Origin: an uncultured bacterium
Lineage (GTDB): Bacteria > Pseudomonadota > Alphaproteobacteria > Rhodospirillales > Rhodospirillaceae
NCBI GenBank assembly: GCA_903888485.1
Contig: CAISTS010000010.1
Location: forward strand, 22,691-86,690
Length of the DNA: 64,000 nucleotides
Direction: 5' to 3'
This document shows, piece by piece, positions 54,705-64,000 of this stretch. The notes beneath the pieces were generated by a model. It saw only the letters and a program-made list of their open reading frames with translations. It was not told where the DNA came from and made no database searches. The position numbers were made by a program, and so were the translations under genes. Within the stretch, counting starts at the first letter, position 1; the number at the start of each line of letters is the position of its first letter.

Positions 54705-57089
54705 TTACTCTTCCACCGCAATGAACCGCAACCGCAATGCGTTGGCGATGACGCTGACCGAAGACAGCGCCATGGCGGTCGCGGCGATGACGGGCGATAG
54801 AGTGATGCCAAACAACGGGTACAGCGCGCCCGCTGCAACGGGAACACCGGCCGCGTTGTAGATGAACGCAAAGAACAGGTTCTGACGGATATTTCGCATG
54901 GTCGCCTGTGACAGGCGGCGCGCCCTTACGATGCCCATCAGATCGCCCTTCACCAGGGTTACACCGGCGCTTTCCATCGCGACATCGGCTCCGGTACCCA
55001 TGGCGATACCAACGTCGGCCGCGGCCAGTGCCGGCGCATCATTGACGCCGTCGCCAGCCATGGCGACGTCACGCCCCGATTCCTTCAGCCGCGCAACGAC
55101 CGCGCTCTTCTGGTCGGGAAGCACTTCCGCTTGGACCTCTGTGATACCAAGCTTGCGCGCGACAGCGTCGGCGGTCGTGCGGTGATCTCCCGTGAGCATA
55201 ACGATGTCGATATGCTGGGCGCGCAAGGCCTGCAGCGCCGCGACCGTCGTTTCCTTCACCGGGTCGGCGATGGCGATCACCCCCGCCACGGCGCCGTCAA
55301 CCGCAACAGTCACGACGGTCGCGCCGTCGGCCCGAAGCGCGTCGCGCCGCTCGCTCAAGGGTGTGGAATCAATGCCGAGACTGGCGAGGAAGTTTTCCTG
55401 GCCCAGGACCACGGCACGGCCGTCCACGCTGCCGCGCGCGCCCTTACCCGGTGGCGAGTCGAAGCCGGAGACGGGCGGCACGTCTATACCGCGCACCCTC
55501 GCCGCTGCGACAATAGCGGCTGCGAGCGGGTGCTCGCTGGCGCGTTCGACCGCCGCTGCAAAGCGCAGCACGTCGCTGTCGGTCCAGGGCGCAAGGGCGG
55601 CGACGGTGGTGACGATCGGCTTGCCTTCGGTGAGAGTTCCGGTCTTGTCGACCACCAGGGTGTCGACCTTTTCCATGCGCTCCAAGGCCTCGGCGCTCTT
55701 GATCAACACGCCAAGCTGCGCCCCTCGGCCTACCCCCACCATGATTGACATGGGTGTCGCAAGCCCCAGGGCGCACGGGCAAGCGATGATGAGAACGCCC
55801 ACAGCCGCCACGAGTCCGTACGAGAACCGTGGCTCCGGCCCGAAGTTGAACCAGACCGCGAAGGCCAATAGCGCCATCAGGATCACCGACGGCACGAACC
55901 AGGCCGAGACATGGTCGGCCAGCCTTTGGATCGGAGCGCGCGTGCGCTGCGCTTCGGACACCATCTGGACGATGCGGGCGAGCATGGTATCGCGCCCGAC
56001 CTTCTCGGCGCGCATGATCAGCGCTCCGGTCTGGTTGATGGTGCCGCCGATCAGCCGACCTCCGATCTCCTTGGTGACCGGCAGTGACTCGCCGGTAACC
56101 ATGCTTTCATCGACCGCCGAACGTCCGTCGAGCACCTCGCCATCTACCGGCACTTTTTCCCCCGGACGCACGCGCAGGCGGTCGCCGGGGATCACCGCGG
56201 CGAGGTCGACTTCATGCTCGCCGCCGTCATCGGCGACGCGGCGCGCGGTCTTGGGTGCGAGATTCAGCAGCGCCTTGATGGCGCCGGAAGTGCGCTCACG
56301 CGCGCGCAACTCGAGCACCTGGCCCATCACAACGAGCACGGTGATGACGGCGGCGGCCTCGAAGTAGACCGCGACCGTCCCTTCCGGCGTGCGGAAGACG
56401 GTCGGGAAAGCACCCGGCGCCAAGGACGCGACCATGCTGTAAAGCCAGGCCGTGCCGGTGCCCAGCCCGATCAGCGTGAACATGTTGAGATGGCGCGTAC
56501 GCAAACTCGCCGCCGCCCGTACGAATAACGGCCATCCGACCCAGAGCACGACCGGCGTCGCCAATGCCAACTGCAGCATGATCGACAGGCTGGGCGCGAT
56601 CAGATGATGCAGATCGAAAAGATGCCCGCCCATTTCGAGTATGAACACCGGCGCGGCCAGCGTGAGCCCAATCCAGAAGCGGCGTGTCATATCGCGCAAC
56701 TCCGGCGAGGCACCGCTGTCGGCCGTTACCTCCAGGGGTTCGAGCGCCATGCCGCAGATCGGACACGACCCGGGGCCGACCTGTCGTACCTCGGGATCCA
56801 TCGGGCAGGTGTAGATCGCATCCGCGGCTCCCGGCTGCTGCGGCGGCGGCGTTTTTCCGACATACCGCGCGGGCTGCATCTCGAAGTTGGTCTTGCAATG
56901 CGGACTGCAGAAGTAATAGGTGCGCCCCGCATGCTGCGCACGGTGGGCCGCCGTGTGGGGATCGACGTCCATCCCGCACACCGGATCCTTTTCGATATGC
57001 GGGCGCCCCGCCTCTGGAATACCGCCGCAGCAACCGCCGTGGCCGCCATGAGCGCCGGAGTGGTGGAGATGGTTCGAGTGATCTGCCAT
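54705..57089 (-). CDS. Copper/silver-type P1B ATPase with YHS and heavy-metal-binding domains
   Basis: This 794-residue exporter has a His/Cys-rich head ([15 protein letters not shown]), a YHS domain ([11 protein letters not shown], about 33-80) and a second metal-binding module YTCPMDPEV...CPICGM (about 90-117) in place of a usual CxxC ferredoxin-like domain. Eight helices include the CPC motif in [26 protein letters not shown], the nucleotide-binding [10 protein letters not shown] and [10 protein letters not shown] are intact. This build is that of SilP/CopF-like silver and copper pumps. No copper regulator is adjacent. The ATG at 57089 is preferred; a GTG two codons earlier is possible. 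Confidence 0.92.
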   Translation of the reverse strand: MADHSNHLHHSGAHGGHGGCCGGIPEAGRPHIEKDPVCGMDVDPHTAAHRAQHAGRTYYFCSPHCKTNFEMQPARYVGKTPPPQQPGAADAIYTCPMDPEVRQVGPGSCPICGMALEPLEVTADSGASPELRDMTRRFWIGLTLAAPVFILEMGGHLFDLHHLIAPSLSIMLQLALATPVVLWVGWPLFVRAAASLRTRHLNMFTLIGLGTGTAWLYSMVASLAPGAFPTVFRTPEGTVAVYFEAAAVITVLVVMGQVLELRARERTSGAIKALLNLAPKTARRVADDGGEHEVDLAAVIPGDRLRVRPGEKVPVDGEVLDGRSAVDESMVTGESLPVTKEIGGRLIGGTINQTGALIMRAEKVGRDTMLARIVQMVSEAQRTRAPIQRLADHVSAWFVPSVILMALLAFAVWFNFGPEPRFSYGLVAAVGVLIIACPCALGLATPMSIMVGVGRGAQLGVLIKSAEALERMEKVDTLVVDKTGTLTEGKPIVTTVAALAPWTDSDVLRFAAAVERASEHPLAAAIVAAARVRGIDVPPVSGFDSPPGKGARGSVDGRAVVLGQENFLASLGIDSTPLSERRDALRADGATVVTVAVDGAVAGVIAIADPVKETTVAALQALRAQHIDIVMLTGDHRTTADAVARKLGITEVQAEVLPDQKSAVVARLKESGRDVAMAGDGVNDAPALAAADVGIAMGTGADVAMESAGVTLVKGDLMGIVRARRLSQATMRNIRQNLFFAFIYNAAGVPVAAGALYPLFGITLSPVIAATAMALSSVSVIANALRLRFIAVEE

Positions 57090-57148
57090 GGCCACGCAAA
57101 AAATGGAAGGTCGGTCGAAAACTGCCGGTCCGCCGTGAGGCGGGAGCG

Positions 57149-59098
57149 CTACGCGCGAACCGGCGGCTTCTCGCCGGCAACTTTGGCCACACCAAGCGCC
57201 TGAACCGCGGCGGCCGCGATCTGCGGCGCGGTGAGGCCGGCGTGGAGCAGCTGGTCCTCAGGCTTCATGTGCTCGAGGAATTCATCGGGCATGCACAGGT
57301 TGCGGACCTTCAGGCCCTTGTCGAGCTTGCCGGCGGCCGCCAAGTGCTGCAGCACCATGGCGCCGAAGCCGTTGGGCGAGCCTTCTTCGACGGTCAGCAG
57401 AACTTCGTGCGTATCCGCGAGGCGATTGATCAGATCCTTATCGAGCGGCTTGGCGAAGCGCGCGTCCGCAACCGTCGTCGACAGCCCCCGCGCCGCGAGA
57501 TCGTCGGCGGCCTTCAGACATTCGGCGAGGCGCGTGCCGAGGCTGAGCAGCGCGATCTTGCTGCCTTCACGCACCACGCGGCCCTTGCCGATGGCCAGCG
57601 GCGTGCCACGCGCCGGCAGCTCGATGCCGCCGATGCCCTCGCCGCGCGGATAGCGGAGCGCAATGGGACCACTGTCGTGCACGGCGCAGGTCGCCACCAT
57701 GTGCATCAGTTCAAGTTCGTCCGCGGCCGCCATGATGACGAAGTTCGGCAGGCAGCCGAGATAAGCCAGATCGAAAGAGCCCTGGTGCGTCGCGCCGTCG
57801 GCGCCGACGTAGCCGGCGCGATCCATGGCAAACCGCACAGGCAGGTTCTGCACGGCAACATCGTGCACCACCTGGTCATAGGCGCGCTGCAGGAAGGTCG
57901 AATAGATCGCGCAGAAGGGCCGGTAACCTTCGGTGGCGAGGCCGGCGGCGAAAGTCACCGCGTGCTGCTCGGCGATGCCGACATCGAAGCAGCGCTCGGG
58001 GAACTTGTCGCCGAACTTGTCGAGGCCCGTGCCGCTCGGCATGGCGGCGGTGATGGCGATGACTTTCGGATCGGCTTCCGCTTCGGCCATGAGGGCCTTG
58101 GCGAAGACACCTGTGTAAGACGGCGCCTTAGCAACGGCCTTGGCCTGCGTGCCCGAAACGACGTCGAACTTGGTGACACCGTGATACTTGTCGGCGGACG
58201 CTTCGGCGGGCGCATAGCCGCGACCCTTTTGCGTCACGACGTGAATAAGGAACGGACCTTCCGCCTCGCTGTCGCGGATGTTGCGCAACACGGGAACTAG
58301 GTGCTCGATGCGGTGGCCGTCGATGGGGCCGACGTAGTAGAGGCCCAGTTCCTCGAACAGCGTGCCGCCGGTGACCATGCCGCGCGTGTATTCCTCGGCG
58401 CGCTTGGCGGCGATGCCAAGCGGCTTGGGGAAGTGGGCCGCGATCTGCTTCATCACTTCGCGAAGGCTCAGGTATGACTTCGACGACAACAGGCGCGAGA
58501 GGTACGCGCTCATGGCGCCCACGGGCGGAGCGATCGACATGTCGTTGTCGTTGAGGATGACGATCAGGCGGCTCTTGAGCGCGCCGGCATTGTTCATGGC
58601 TTCATAGGCCATGCCTGCGCTCATGCTGCCGTCGCCGATGACGGCGATGACGTGATTGTCGCGACCGTCGAAGTCGCGCGCGATGGCCATGCCGAGTCCC
58701 GCCGAGATCGAGGTCGAGCTATGGCCCGCGCCGAAAGGATCGTATTCGCTCTCGGTGCGGAGTGTAAAACCGGAGAGACCGTCTTTTTGACGGATGGTGC
58801 TCATGCAGTCGCGGCGGCCGGTGAGGATTTTGTGCGGATAGCATTGGTGCCCCACGTCCCAGATCAGCCGGTCCTTCGGCGTCTCGAACACGTGATGGAT
58901 GGCGACGGTCAGTTCAACCACGCCAAGGCCGGCACCCAAATGTCCGCCGGTCCGCGAAACGCTGTGAATGGTCTCGGCGCGCAGTTCGTTTGAAAGCTGG
59001 GTGAGCTGTTCGAGGCTGAGATTGCGCAAATCTGCCGGGCGCGAAACGTTGTCGAGGAGCGGCGTGCGCGGCGCGGCGGGATCGTTGGAAGTCGTCAA
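57149..59098 (-). CDS. dxs: 1-deoxy-D-xylulose-5-phosphate synthase
   Basis: This 649-residue thiamine diphosphate enzyme condenses pyruvate and glyceraldehyde 3-phosphate in the first step of the MEP isoprenoid pathway. Seen are [34 protein letters not shown], the ThDP/Mg motif [18 protein letters not shown], and the catalytic Glu in [19 protein letters not shown] with [16 protein letters not shown]. It is 42 bases downstream of ispA on the same strand, so precursor supply and prenyl chain synthesis are co-expressed. Confidence 0.97.
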   Translation of the reverse strand: MTTSNDPAAPRTPLLDNVSRPADLRNLSLEQLTQLSNELRAETIHSVSRTGGHLGAGLGVVELTVAIHHVFETPKDRLIWDVGHQCYPHKILTGRRDCMSTIRQKDGLSGFTLRTESEYDPFGAGHSSTSISAGLGMAIARDFDGRDNHVIAVIGDGSMSAGMAYEAMNNAGALKSRLIVILNDNDMSIAPPVGAMSAYLSRLLSSKSYLSLREVMKQIAAHFPKPLGIAAKRAEEYTRGMVTGGTLFEELGLYYVGPIDGHRIEHLVPVLRNIRDSEAEGPFLIHVVTQKGRGYAPAEASADKYHGVTKFDVVSGTQAKAVAKAPSYTGVFAKALMAEAEADPKVIAITAAMPSGTGLDKFGDKFPERCFDVGIAEQHAVTFAAGLATEGYRPFCAIYSTFLQRAYDQVVHDVAVQNLPVRFAMDRAGYVGADGATHQGSFDLAYLGCLPNFVIMAAADELELMHMVATCAVHDSGPIALRYPRGEGIGGIELPARGTPLAIGKGRVVREGSKIALLSLGTRLAECLKAADDLAARGLSTTVADARFAKPLDKDLINRLADTHEVLLTVEEGSPNGFGAMVLQHLAAAGKLDKGLKVRNLCMPDEFLEHMKPEDQLLHAGLTAPQIAAAAVQALGVAKVAGEKPPVRA

Positions 59099-59140
59099 AG
59101 GTACCTACCGACTGTCGGGTCGTTAATCGGGCGGACTGTA

Positions 59141-60076
59141 TCAGTTGCGCCGGGTTATCGCGAACATTGCCGCCGCGCGCAGTAGGTCCGCCTTATTACC
59201 AAATGATTCCAACCGCTTACAAGCCTGTTCGGCGAGCGATTGAGCGAGGTTTCTGGCCCCTGTCAGGCCGAGGCGGTCAACGAAGGTCGCCTTGCCCGCG
59301 GCGGCATCCTTGCCGGTGGCTTTGCCAGTCTCGGCGGCGGTGGATGACACATCGAGCACGTCGTCCGCGATCTGGAAGGCCAGGCCCATGTCCATGCCAT
59401 AGGCCCCGAGCAATTCGACCGTCGCCGGCGATTGACCACCCAGCACCGCGCCCATGCGGCAGGACACCGCGATGATGCATCCGGTCTTCATATTCTGCAG
59501 GCGCTTGAGGCCGTCATCGTTCAGATCGAGGGTGGCGGCCATCAGGTCGATCATCTGGCCACCGACCATGCCCGCCCAGCCCGAGGCCCGCGCGAGTTCG
59601 GCCACCAGCGCGGCGCGTACGGCGCCATCGGGATGTGTCGCGGGATCGGCGAGCACCGCAAAGGCTTCGGTGAGCAGCGCATCGCCAGCGAGGATCGCGG
59701 TGGCTTCATCGTATTTCTTATGCACCGTGGGACGGCCACGGCGCAGATCGTCGTCGTCCATGGCCGGTAGGTCGTCGTGCACCAGCGAATAGCAGTGAAT
59801 CATCTCGACCGCGGCAGCGACCCGCAGCGAACGCGCGCGCGGCACGTCGAAAAGATCGGCGCTGGATACAGCGAGAAACGGACGCAGGCGCTTCCCGCCA
59901 TCGAGCGCGGCATAGCGCATGGCATCGACGACGCGCGCCTCGGGGCCCGGCGGCAAGGGCAACAGTCTATCCAGTGTGGAATTAGTATCGGCGGCGATGT
60001 CGATCAGGGCCGCTTGGAAAGCATCAGGTGCGGTATTTTTGGATGCAGCTTGGGGCTGCGCAGAAGCGCTATTCAC
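59141..60076 (-). CDS. ispA: Short-chain polyprenyl (farnesyl/geranyl) diphosphate synthase
   Basis: This 311-residue trans-prenyltransferase has the first Asp-rich motif in HDDLPAMDDDDLRRGRPT and the second in FQIADDVLDVSS, with GGKRLRPFL near residue 60. The residues before the first motif (HCYSLVHDDLPAMDDDD) fit the farnesyl diphosphate synthase pattern with the two-residue insertion. It starts inside the end of xseB, overlapping by eight bases, and precedes dxs. Geranylgeranyl product specificity cannot be excluded. Confidence 0.94.
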   Translation of the reverse strand: MNSASAQPQAASKNTAPDAFQAALIDIAADTNSTLDRLLPLPPGPEARVVDAMRYAALDGGKRLRPFLAVSSADLFDVPRARSLRVAAAVEMIHCYSLVHDDLPAMDDDDLRRGRPTVHKKYDEATAILAGDALLTEAFAVLADPATHPDGAVRAALVAELARASGWAGMVGGQMIDLMAATLDLNDDGLKRLQNMKTGCIIAVSCRMGAVLGGQSPATVELLGAYGMDMGLAFQIADDVLDVSSTAAETGKATGKDAAAGKATFVDRLGLTGARNLAQSLAEQACKRLESFGNKADLLRAAAMFAITRRN

Positions 60077-60311
60077 GGTCGACCGGCTCCAAGCCTAGAT
60101 TCCTTCCCGCGCCGGTGATTTTCTCGACCTTGGCGCGGGCATCGGCCAACTTGGCTTCGCAGTGCTTCTTCAGGGCCGCGCCGCGCTCATATGCTTTGAC
60201 CGCATCGTCGAGACGCACCTGGCCGCTCTCGAGATCGCGCACGATCTTCTCCAGCTCTTTCATCGCCTCTTCGAAGCCGAGGGCGGAAATGTCTTCGCCG
60301 TTCTTCGCCAT
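60069..60311 (-). CDS. xseB: Exodeoxyribonuclease VII small subunit
   Basis: This 80-residue helical protein has the XseB core SFEEAMKELEKIVRDLESGQ-like stretch (here GFEEAMKELEKIVRDLESG) followed by VRLDDAVKAYERGAALKKHCE. It wraps the large subunit XseA in exonuclease VII, which degrades single-stranded DNA. xseA is not in the window. The gene begins directly at the HDAC stop codon (TAAATG) and overlaps ispA, a conserved linkage in bacteria. Confidence 0.94.
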   Translation of the reverse strand: MAKNGEDISALGFEEAMKELEKIVRDLESGQVRLDDAVKAYERGAALKKHCEAKLADARAKVEKITGAGRNLGLEPVDRE

Positions 60312-61241
60312 TTAGTGATCCTTTAGGGTCTCGACATGGGCGGTCACACAGTCCGCCAAGGCATCCAAGTTGTAGCCGCCTTCGAGCACGGATACCACGC
60401 GCTTTCCGCACACACTCTTGGCCACATCCATGATGGCCGCGGTGGCCCAGGCAAAATCGGTTTCAGACAGGCACAACTGCCCCAAGGGGTCGTCGCGGTG
60501 AGCATCGAAGCCGGCCGAGATGACGATGAATTCGGGCTTGAAGGCGACGAGCGCCGGCAGGATTTCGTCATTGAGACCGGCGCGGAATACATCATGGCCG
60601 CTGCCCGCGGCTACGGGCACGTTGACGATGTTGTTGTGGGCGCCCTTCTCGCGGCGCGCTCCGGTGCCGGGATAGAACGGATACTGATGCGTTGAGGCGT
60701 AGAACGCGTCGGCATCGTCCCAGAACATCTCCTGCGTGCCGTTACCGTGGTGGACGTCGAAGTCGATGACGGCCACACGTTTGTGGCCATGGGCTGCACG
60801 CGCATGCAGGGCGCCGACGGCGGCATTATTGACCAGACAAAAGCCCATGGGCTTGTCGGACTCGGCGTGGTGACCCGGCGGGCGCACGGCGCAGAACGCG
60901 TTGTCGAATTCACCTGTGCATACCGCGTTGACCGCGCGTACCGCGGCGCCCGCCGCACGCAACATGGCTTCGCGCGAGCCGGGCGAAACGACGGTGTCGC
61001 CATCGAGGTGACGCAGACCGTGGGTCGGGATGGCATTTAAAATGGTCTCGACATAAGCGCCGGGATGGGCGCGCGCGATTTCCGCATGCGTGGCCTGCGG
61101 CGCATCCTCACGCCGCACGCCGGCAAAGGTCTGCTGATCGAGCGCCTTCAAGACGCTCTTCAGGCGTCCGGCATGCTCGGGGTGATATTCCCCGGTGTCA
61201 TGCGTGAGATAGCTTTCATGGCTAAGGATCAGCGTGCTCAT
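60312..61241 (-). CDS. Histone deacetylase-family (AcuC-like) amidohydrolase
   Basis: This 309-residue class II-like deacetylase has the active-site His pair in RPPGHHAESDKPMGFC, zinc ligands in VIDFDVHHGNGTQEMF and ISAGFDAHRDDPLG, and the transition-state Tyr in LEGGYNLDAL. Bacterial members deacetylate acetyl-lysine, acetoin-related or polyamine substrates; the substrate here is unknown. The stop codon abuts the xseB start. This hdac-xseB-ispA-dxs order recurs in alphaproteobacteria. Confidence 0.92.
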   Translation of the reverse strand: MSTLILSHESYLTHDTGEYHPEHAGRLKSVLKALDQQTFAGVRREDAPQATHAEIARAHPGAYVETILNAIPTHGLRHLDGDTVVSPGSREAMLRAAGAAVRAVNAVCTGEFDNAFCAVRPPGHHAESDKPMGFCLVNNAAVGALHARAAHGHKRVAVIDFDVHHGNGTQEMFWDDADAFYASTHQYPFYPGTGARREKGAHNNIVNVPVAAGSGHDVFRAGLNDEILPALVAFKPEFIVISAGFDAHRDDPLGQLCLSETDFAWATAAIMDVAKSVCGKRVVSVLEGGYNLDALADCVTAHVETLKDH

Positions 61242-61274
61242 GCCGGAACGGTAGCACGTCCCGGAAAACCGGTT

Positions 61275-62330
61275 CTAGACCGTCGTATACCGGTACACGC
61301 CCGAGGGCAGTTCCTCGCGCGTCACCTCGCCGGCGTGAACCAGGAAATTGATGTGCGCCACGGTCTCGCCTAGCGCGAAGGCGAGCTGGTGGGCATCGAG
61401 ATCGCGATTGAACAGCGCCTTCAGCACCTCGGCGCCGGTGGTGCCGCCGCGCGCCGTCTCGCGGGCGATGGCGAGGCGATCCTCGTGATGCTTGACGAGC
61501 TGATCGACGCGGGTGCGTAAGCCCCGGAACGGCATCTTGTGCGAGGGCAGCACCAGCGTCTCGTCCGGCAACGCGCGGAACCGCTGCAGGCTGTCGATAA
61601 ACTGCTTGAGCGGATTTGAATCTGGTTTGGAATCGCGCACGCTGACATTGGGGGTGATACCCGGCAGCACCTGATCGCCAGAGATCAGCACGCCGAGTTT
61701 TTCCGAATACAGAGCCGCCATCTGCGGCGAGTGTCCCTCGCCCACCACCACACGCCAGTCCACGCCCGCGGCCTTGATCGGCTTTGCGGGATCGATGGCG
61801 ATGAACTCCACCGGCAAGTCCGAGACGGCGCGCCTGTAGCGCCCACCGTGGGCCGCCATGGCGCCGGGGATGGCGCTCTCGAGATCGGCCTGGAGATAGA
61901 CCTTCGCGGCCGCCGGGCCGGAGACTTCTTTTGTGAGCGCGTGCGAAAAGCGCGCGGCTTCCATCTCGCCCGCCGTGATCCACAGCGGCGCTTTATGTGT
62001 CTCACTCAGCCAGCCGGCAAGGCCGATATGATCGGGGTGGAAGTGCGTGACCAGCACGCGCTTGACCGGCTTGTCTTTGAGCGGGCCCGCGAGCAGGTCG
62101 CCCCACAGCCGGCGCGTATCGTCGGTGTTGATGCCGGTGTCACCCAGCGTCCAACCGTCGCCGTCGTCGAGCACCCAGAGATTGATGTGGTTGAGCGCGA
62201 AGGGCAGCGGCATACGCAGCCACTTCACGCCGGGCGCGACGTCAATCAGCGCGCCAGGCGGAGGGGCTTCCGCGAAAGGGAAGCTGAGCGCCGCGTTGTC
62301 CTTGGCGTAAACCTTGAGTGACGCATCCAT
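61275..62330 (-). CDS. Metallo-beta-lactamase fold hydrolase
   Basis: This 351-residue MBL-fold protein has the binuclear metal motif VTHFHPDHIGLAGWL (H-x-H-x-D-H), the next His in GEGHSPQMAALYS, Asp in LISGDQVLPG and the last His in LPSHKMPFRGL. A C-terminal helical domain (about 270-340, VDQLVKHHEDRLAIA) resembles the LACTB2-like winged-helix tail. Such enzymes hydrolyse thioesters or act on RNA; the reaction here is unknown. It heads the minus-strand run that continues into the HDAC gene 33 bases downstream. Confidence 0.9.
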   Translation of the reverse strand: MDASLKVYAKDNAALSFPFAEAPPPGALIDVAPGVKWLRMPLPFALNHINLWVLDDGDGWTLGDTGINTDDTRRLWGDLLAGPLKDKPVKRVLVTHFHPDHIGLAGWLSETHKAPLWITAGEMEAARFSHALTKEVSGPAAAKVYLQADLESAIPGAMAAHGGRYRRAVSDLPVEFIAIDPAKPIKAAGVDWRVVVGEGHSPQMAALYSEKLGVLISGDQVLPGITPNVSVRDSKPDSNPLKQFIDSLQRFRALPDETLVLPSHKMPFRGLRTRVDQLVKHHEDRLAIARETARGGTTGAEVLKALFNRDLDAHQLAFALGETVAHINFLVHAGEVTREELPSGVYRYTTV

Positions 62331-62388
62331 GACAATGGGTTCTCATAGAACCGCGGACTTGTCCATATGAGGAAGTCGTGTAGCTTCC

Positions 62389-63315
62389 ATGCAGAAATGG
62401 GGAACGCGCGTGGGAACCGATCTTCGTATTGGGATTGATCTGGGCGGCACCAAGATCGAAGCTGCGGTTTTCGACCGCGCGGGCTCAGAGCGCTTTCGCC
62501 GCCGGGTCGCAACGCCCGCGGGTGACTACGACAGCACCGTGCGCGGCATCGCGGGGCTGGTCGCGGCGGCCGATAACGCGACGGCCGCGCAAGGTTCCAT
62601 CGGCGTCGGTATCCCCGGCACCATCTCTCCGGCCACAGGCCTCATCAAGAACGCCAATTCCGTGTGCCTGATCGGCCATGCCTTCGATAAGGACCTCACT
62701 GCCGCCATCGGCCGGCCTGTACGCCTAGCCAACGATGCCGATTGCTTCGCGTTATCGGAAGCGGTGGACGGCGCGGGAAAGGATGACGCGATAGTGTTCG
62801 GCGCGATCCTCGGCACCGGTGCCGGCAGCGGCATCGTCGTCGGCAAGCAGATCCTGCGCGGGCCTAACGCCATCAGCGGCGAGTGGGGCCACAATCCCCT
62901 CCCCTGGCCCAGCGCCGAGGAGCAGCCGGGTCCTGATTGCTACTGTGGCCTCAAGGGCTGCAACGAGGTGTTCATTTCAGGCACGGGCCTTGCCGCCGAC
63001 CACCAGCGCGCGACCGGCAAATCATTGCTCGCCCAGGAGATCGTTGCCTTGAGTGCCCTCGGCGACGCCTCCGCGGAATCTTCCATGACGCGCTACATGC
63101 ATCGCCTCGCGCGCGCGACCGCCACCATCATCAACGTCATCGATCCGCATGTGATCGTGCTGGGCGGCGGCATGTCGAAGGTGGCGCGGCTTTACACCGA
63201 CGTGCCGAAGCTGTGGCCACAGTTCGTGTTCTCCGACACCGTGGTCACGCGCATCGCACCGCCCATGCACGGCGACGCCGGCGGCGTACGGGGAGCGGCG
63301 TGGCTGTGGCCCTAA
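62389..63315 (+). CDS. ROK-family sugar kinase (fructokinase/N-acetylglucosamine kinase-like)
   Basis: This 308-residue kinase has the ATP-binding motif IGIDLGGTKIEAAVF, the catalytic Asp in LANDADCFALSEA, and GAILGTGAGSGIVVG. The ROK zinc motif lies in DCYCGLKGCNEVFISG (Cys-x-Cys-x4-Cys). EWGHNPLPWP before it is typical of the Mak/NagK group acting on fructose or N-acetylglucosamine. There is no helix-turn-helix, so it is an enzyme rather than a repressor. It lies 58 bases from the divergent MBL gene; a GTG at 62410 is an alternative start. Confidence 0.9.
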   Translation: MQKWGTRVGTDLRIGIDLGGTKIEAAVFDRAGSERFRRRVATPAGDYDSTVRGIAGLVAAADNATAAQGSIGVGIPGTISPATGLIKNANSVCLIGHAFDKDLTAAIGRPVRLANDADCFALSEAVDGAGKDDAIVFGAILGTGAGSGIVVGKQILRGPNAISGEWGHNPLPWPSAEEQPGPDCYCGLKGCNEVFISGTGLAADHQRATGKSLLAQEIVALSALGDASAESSMTRYMHRLARATATIINVIDPHVIVLGGGMSKVARLYTDVPKLWPQFVFSDTVVTRIAPPMHGDAGGVRGAAWLWP

Positions 63316-64000
63316 CTCTGCGGGCAGGACGGAGGATCGATCCAGCGTAGACGCTTGAGCTTCACCGACACCGTGAAATCCGTGAAGGTCTGGTCGAAGG
63401 ATTCAAGCACGCCCGAGCCGAATACCCGCTGGAACATCTCGCTGTTCGGGATGTCGCGCTTTTCGTTCAAGTTGAAGAACGCCGTGCTCATCCGCCAGGA
63501 CGGGAACTGCGCCAGCAATGGATCGACATCGTCGCCTGACGCTTCGACGCGCGGTCCGATGGCGATGGACTGCACGCGCGGTCCGACCGAGGACGAGCCA
63601 TTGAGCACCACGCTGCTGTAGAACGGCTCGCCCGAGGCGGCTTTGTCGAACAGCAGCTTCGAGTGTGCCGCCGGGAACAGTGTGCCCAGCGGAAGCTTGA
63701 GCGTGACGATGCGGCCGGGCTTCTTGTTGTCGGCCGCCGGCACTTCGTAGACCGCCTTGCCGCCGCGTTTGTCGAGCACGGCCGAGCCCTTGTAGGACTC
63801 AATGCGCTTGTTGTTGCGGAAGGTGACGGCGGCGAAGGAATAGTCTTGGCCGTTCTTGTTCTCGAACGACGAGAAGAAGCTCTCGTTGGTCGTTGGCGTA
63901 CCCTCGGTGAAGGACAGATTCAATGTGATGTGGGTCTTGTGATCCCAGCCGCTGCAGGTCTCGGCAAAGCGGGACTCGTACACGCCGGTGGCGGCGCGCG
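63312..64000 (-). CDS. EipB/DUF1849 family periplasmic protein, C-terminal part (5' end outside window)
   Basis: The reading frame remains open to the right edge, so signal peptide and N-terminus are missing. The visible 229 residues match the DUF1849 family, whose Brucella member EipB maintains cell envelope integrity. They include YESRFAETCSGWDHKTHITL, VLDKRGGKAVYEVPA, LPLGTLFPAAHSKLLFDKA and the final RLRWIDPPSCPQ. The two Cys, one near each end, correspond to the disulfide that closes the spiral beta-barrel in EipB. It ends overlapping the ROK kinase gene by four bases. Confidence 0.85.
   Translation of the reverse strand, partial: RAATGVYESRFAETCSGWDHKTHITLNLSFTEGTPTTNESFFSSFENKNGQDYSFAAVTFRNNKRIESYKGSAVLDKRGGKAVYEVPAADNKKPGRIVTLKLPLGTLFPAAHSKLLFDKAASGEPFYSSVVLNGSSSVGPRVQSIAIGPRVEASGDDVDPLLAQFPSWRMSTAFFNLNEKRDIPNSEMFQRVFGSGVLESFDQTFTDFTVSVKLKRLRWIDPPSCPQS

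Overview
The window is chromosomal DNA of a high-GC alphaproteobacterium. Evidence for this includes the aa3 cytochrome oxidase set with Cox11 and DUF983, the alphaproteobacterial run MBL hydrolase-HDAC-xseB-ispA-dxs-tlyA, an EipB-type DUF1849 envelope protein, an ELM1-like (DUF1022) protein, an ECF11-type RpoE/ChrR pair and a bkd operon with an Lrp regulator. The catalytically degenerate GGDEF-EAL protein and the FabI-AroC pair fit a Rhodospirillales-like or neighbouring lineage, but the sequence alone does not fix genus or family. Coding density is high and several gene pairs overlap tail to tail. I saw no rRNA, tRNA, CRISPR, prophage or insertion sequence.

Layout. 1-5.3 kb: the 3' end of a tannase/feruloyl esterase, a TPR/GT41 glycosyltransferase and an MHS-type MFS transporter. 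5.4-10.6 kb: a D-lactate-dehydrogenase-like FAD enzyme and a split His-Asp phosphorelay (REC-Hpt protein, OmpR-type regulator, sensor-less hybrid kinase). 10.6-13 kb: an ECF sigma factor, an anti-sigma factor reduced to its zinc domain, and divergent cyclopropane fatty acid synthase. 13-16.7 kb: a secreted heme-binding propeller-like protein, an SDR and DUF2237. 16.6-24.5 kb: respiratory genes. On the minus strand these are ctaB, a divergent heme-copper-oxidase-like subunit I, a DUF420 protein and a 44-residue membrane protein; on the plus strand they are coxB, ctaD, cox11, ctaE and DUF983.

24.5-30.9 kb: a HAD hydrolase of less GC-rich composition, an Amt transporter, a sulfur-trafficking group (TusA, YeeE/YedE, ModE-like HTH, rhodanese), a UspA protein and the degenerate GGDEF-EAL protein. 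31-34 kb: hydroxypyruvate isomerase, an ELM1-like protein and pyrE. 34.1-34.7 kb: a less GC-rich broken gene with two in-frame stop codons. 34.8-37 kb: an EnvZ/OmpR-like pair. 37.2-39 kb: an HMG-CoA-lyase-like protein carrying Ser at the catalytic Cys position, overlapping an enoyl-CoA hydratase. 39.5-49.8 kb: a PA0069-type radical SAM protein, USP, CDF exporter, PdxH, a glycine-zipper lipoprotein, YihY, FabI, AroC and SppA.

49.8-54 kb: branched-chain 2-oxoacid dehydrogenase E1alpha-E1beta-E2 without E3, divergent from an Lrp/AsnC regulator. 54-64 kb: a minus-strand run MBL-HDAC-xseB-ispA-dxs-copper ATPase-tlyA, then a ROK kinase and a partial EipB-like gene.

Functional themes are aerobic respiration with oxidase assembly and copper handling, branched-chain amino acid catabolism (bkd plus the HMGL-like/hydratase pair), sulfur relay, isoprenoid synthesis, and stress signalling. 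The most unusual features are the oxidase-like subunit with an incomplete CuB site, the ChrR-like anti-sigma factor without a cupin sensor followed by a hybrid kinase, the Cys-to-Ser HMG-CoA-lyase homologue, the dead GGDEF-EAL protein and the doubly interrupted secreted-protein gene.
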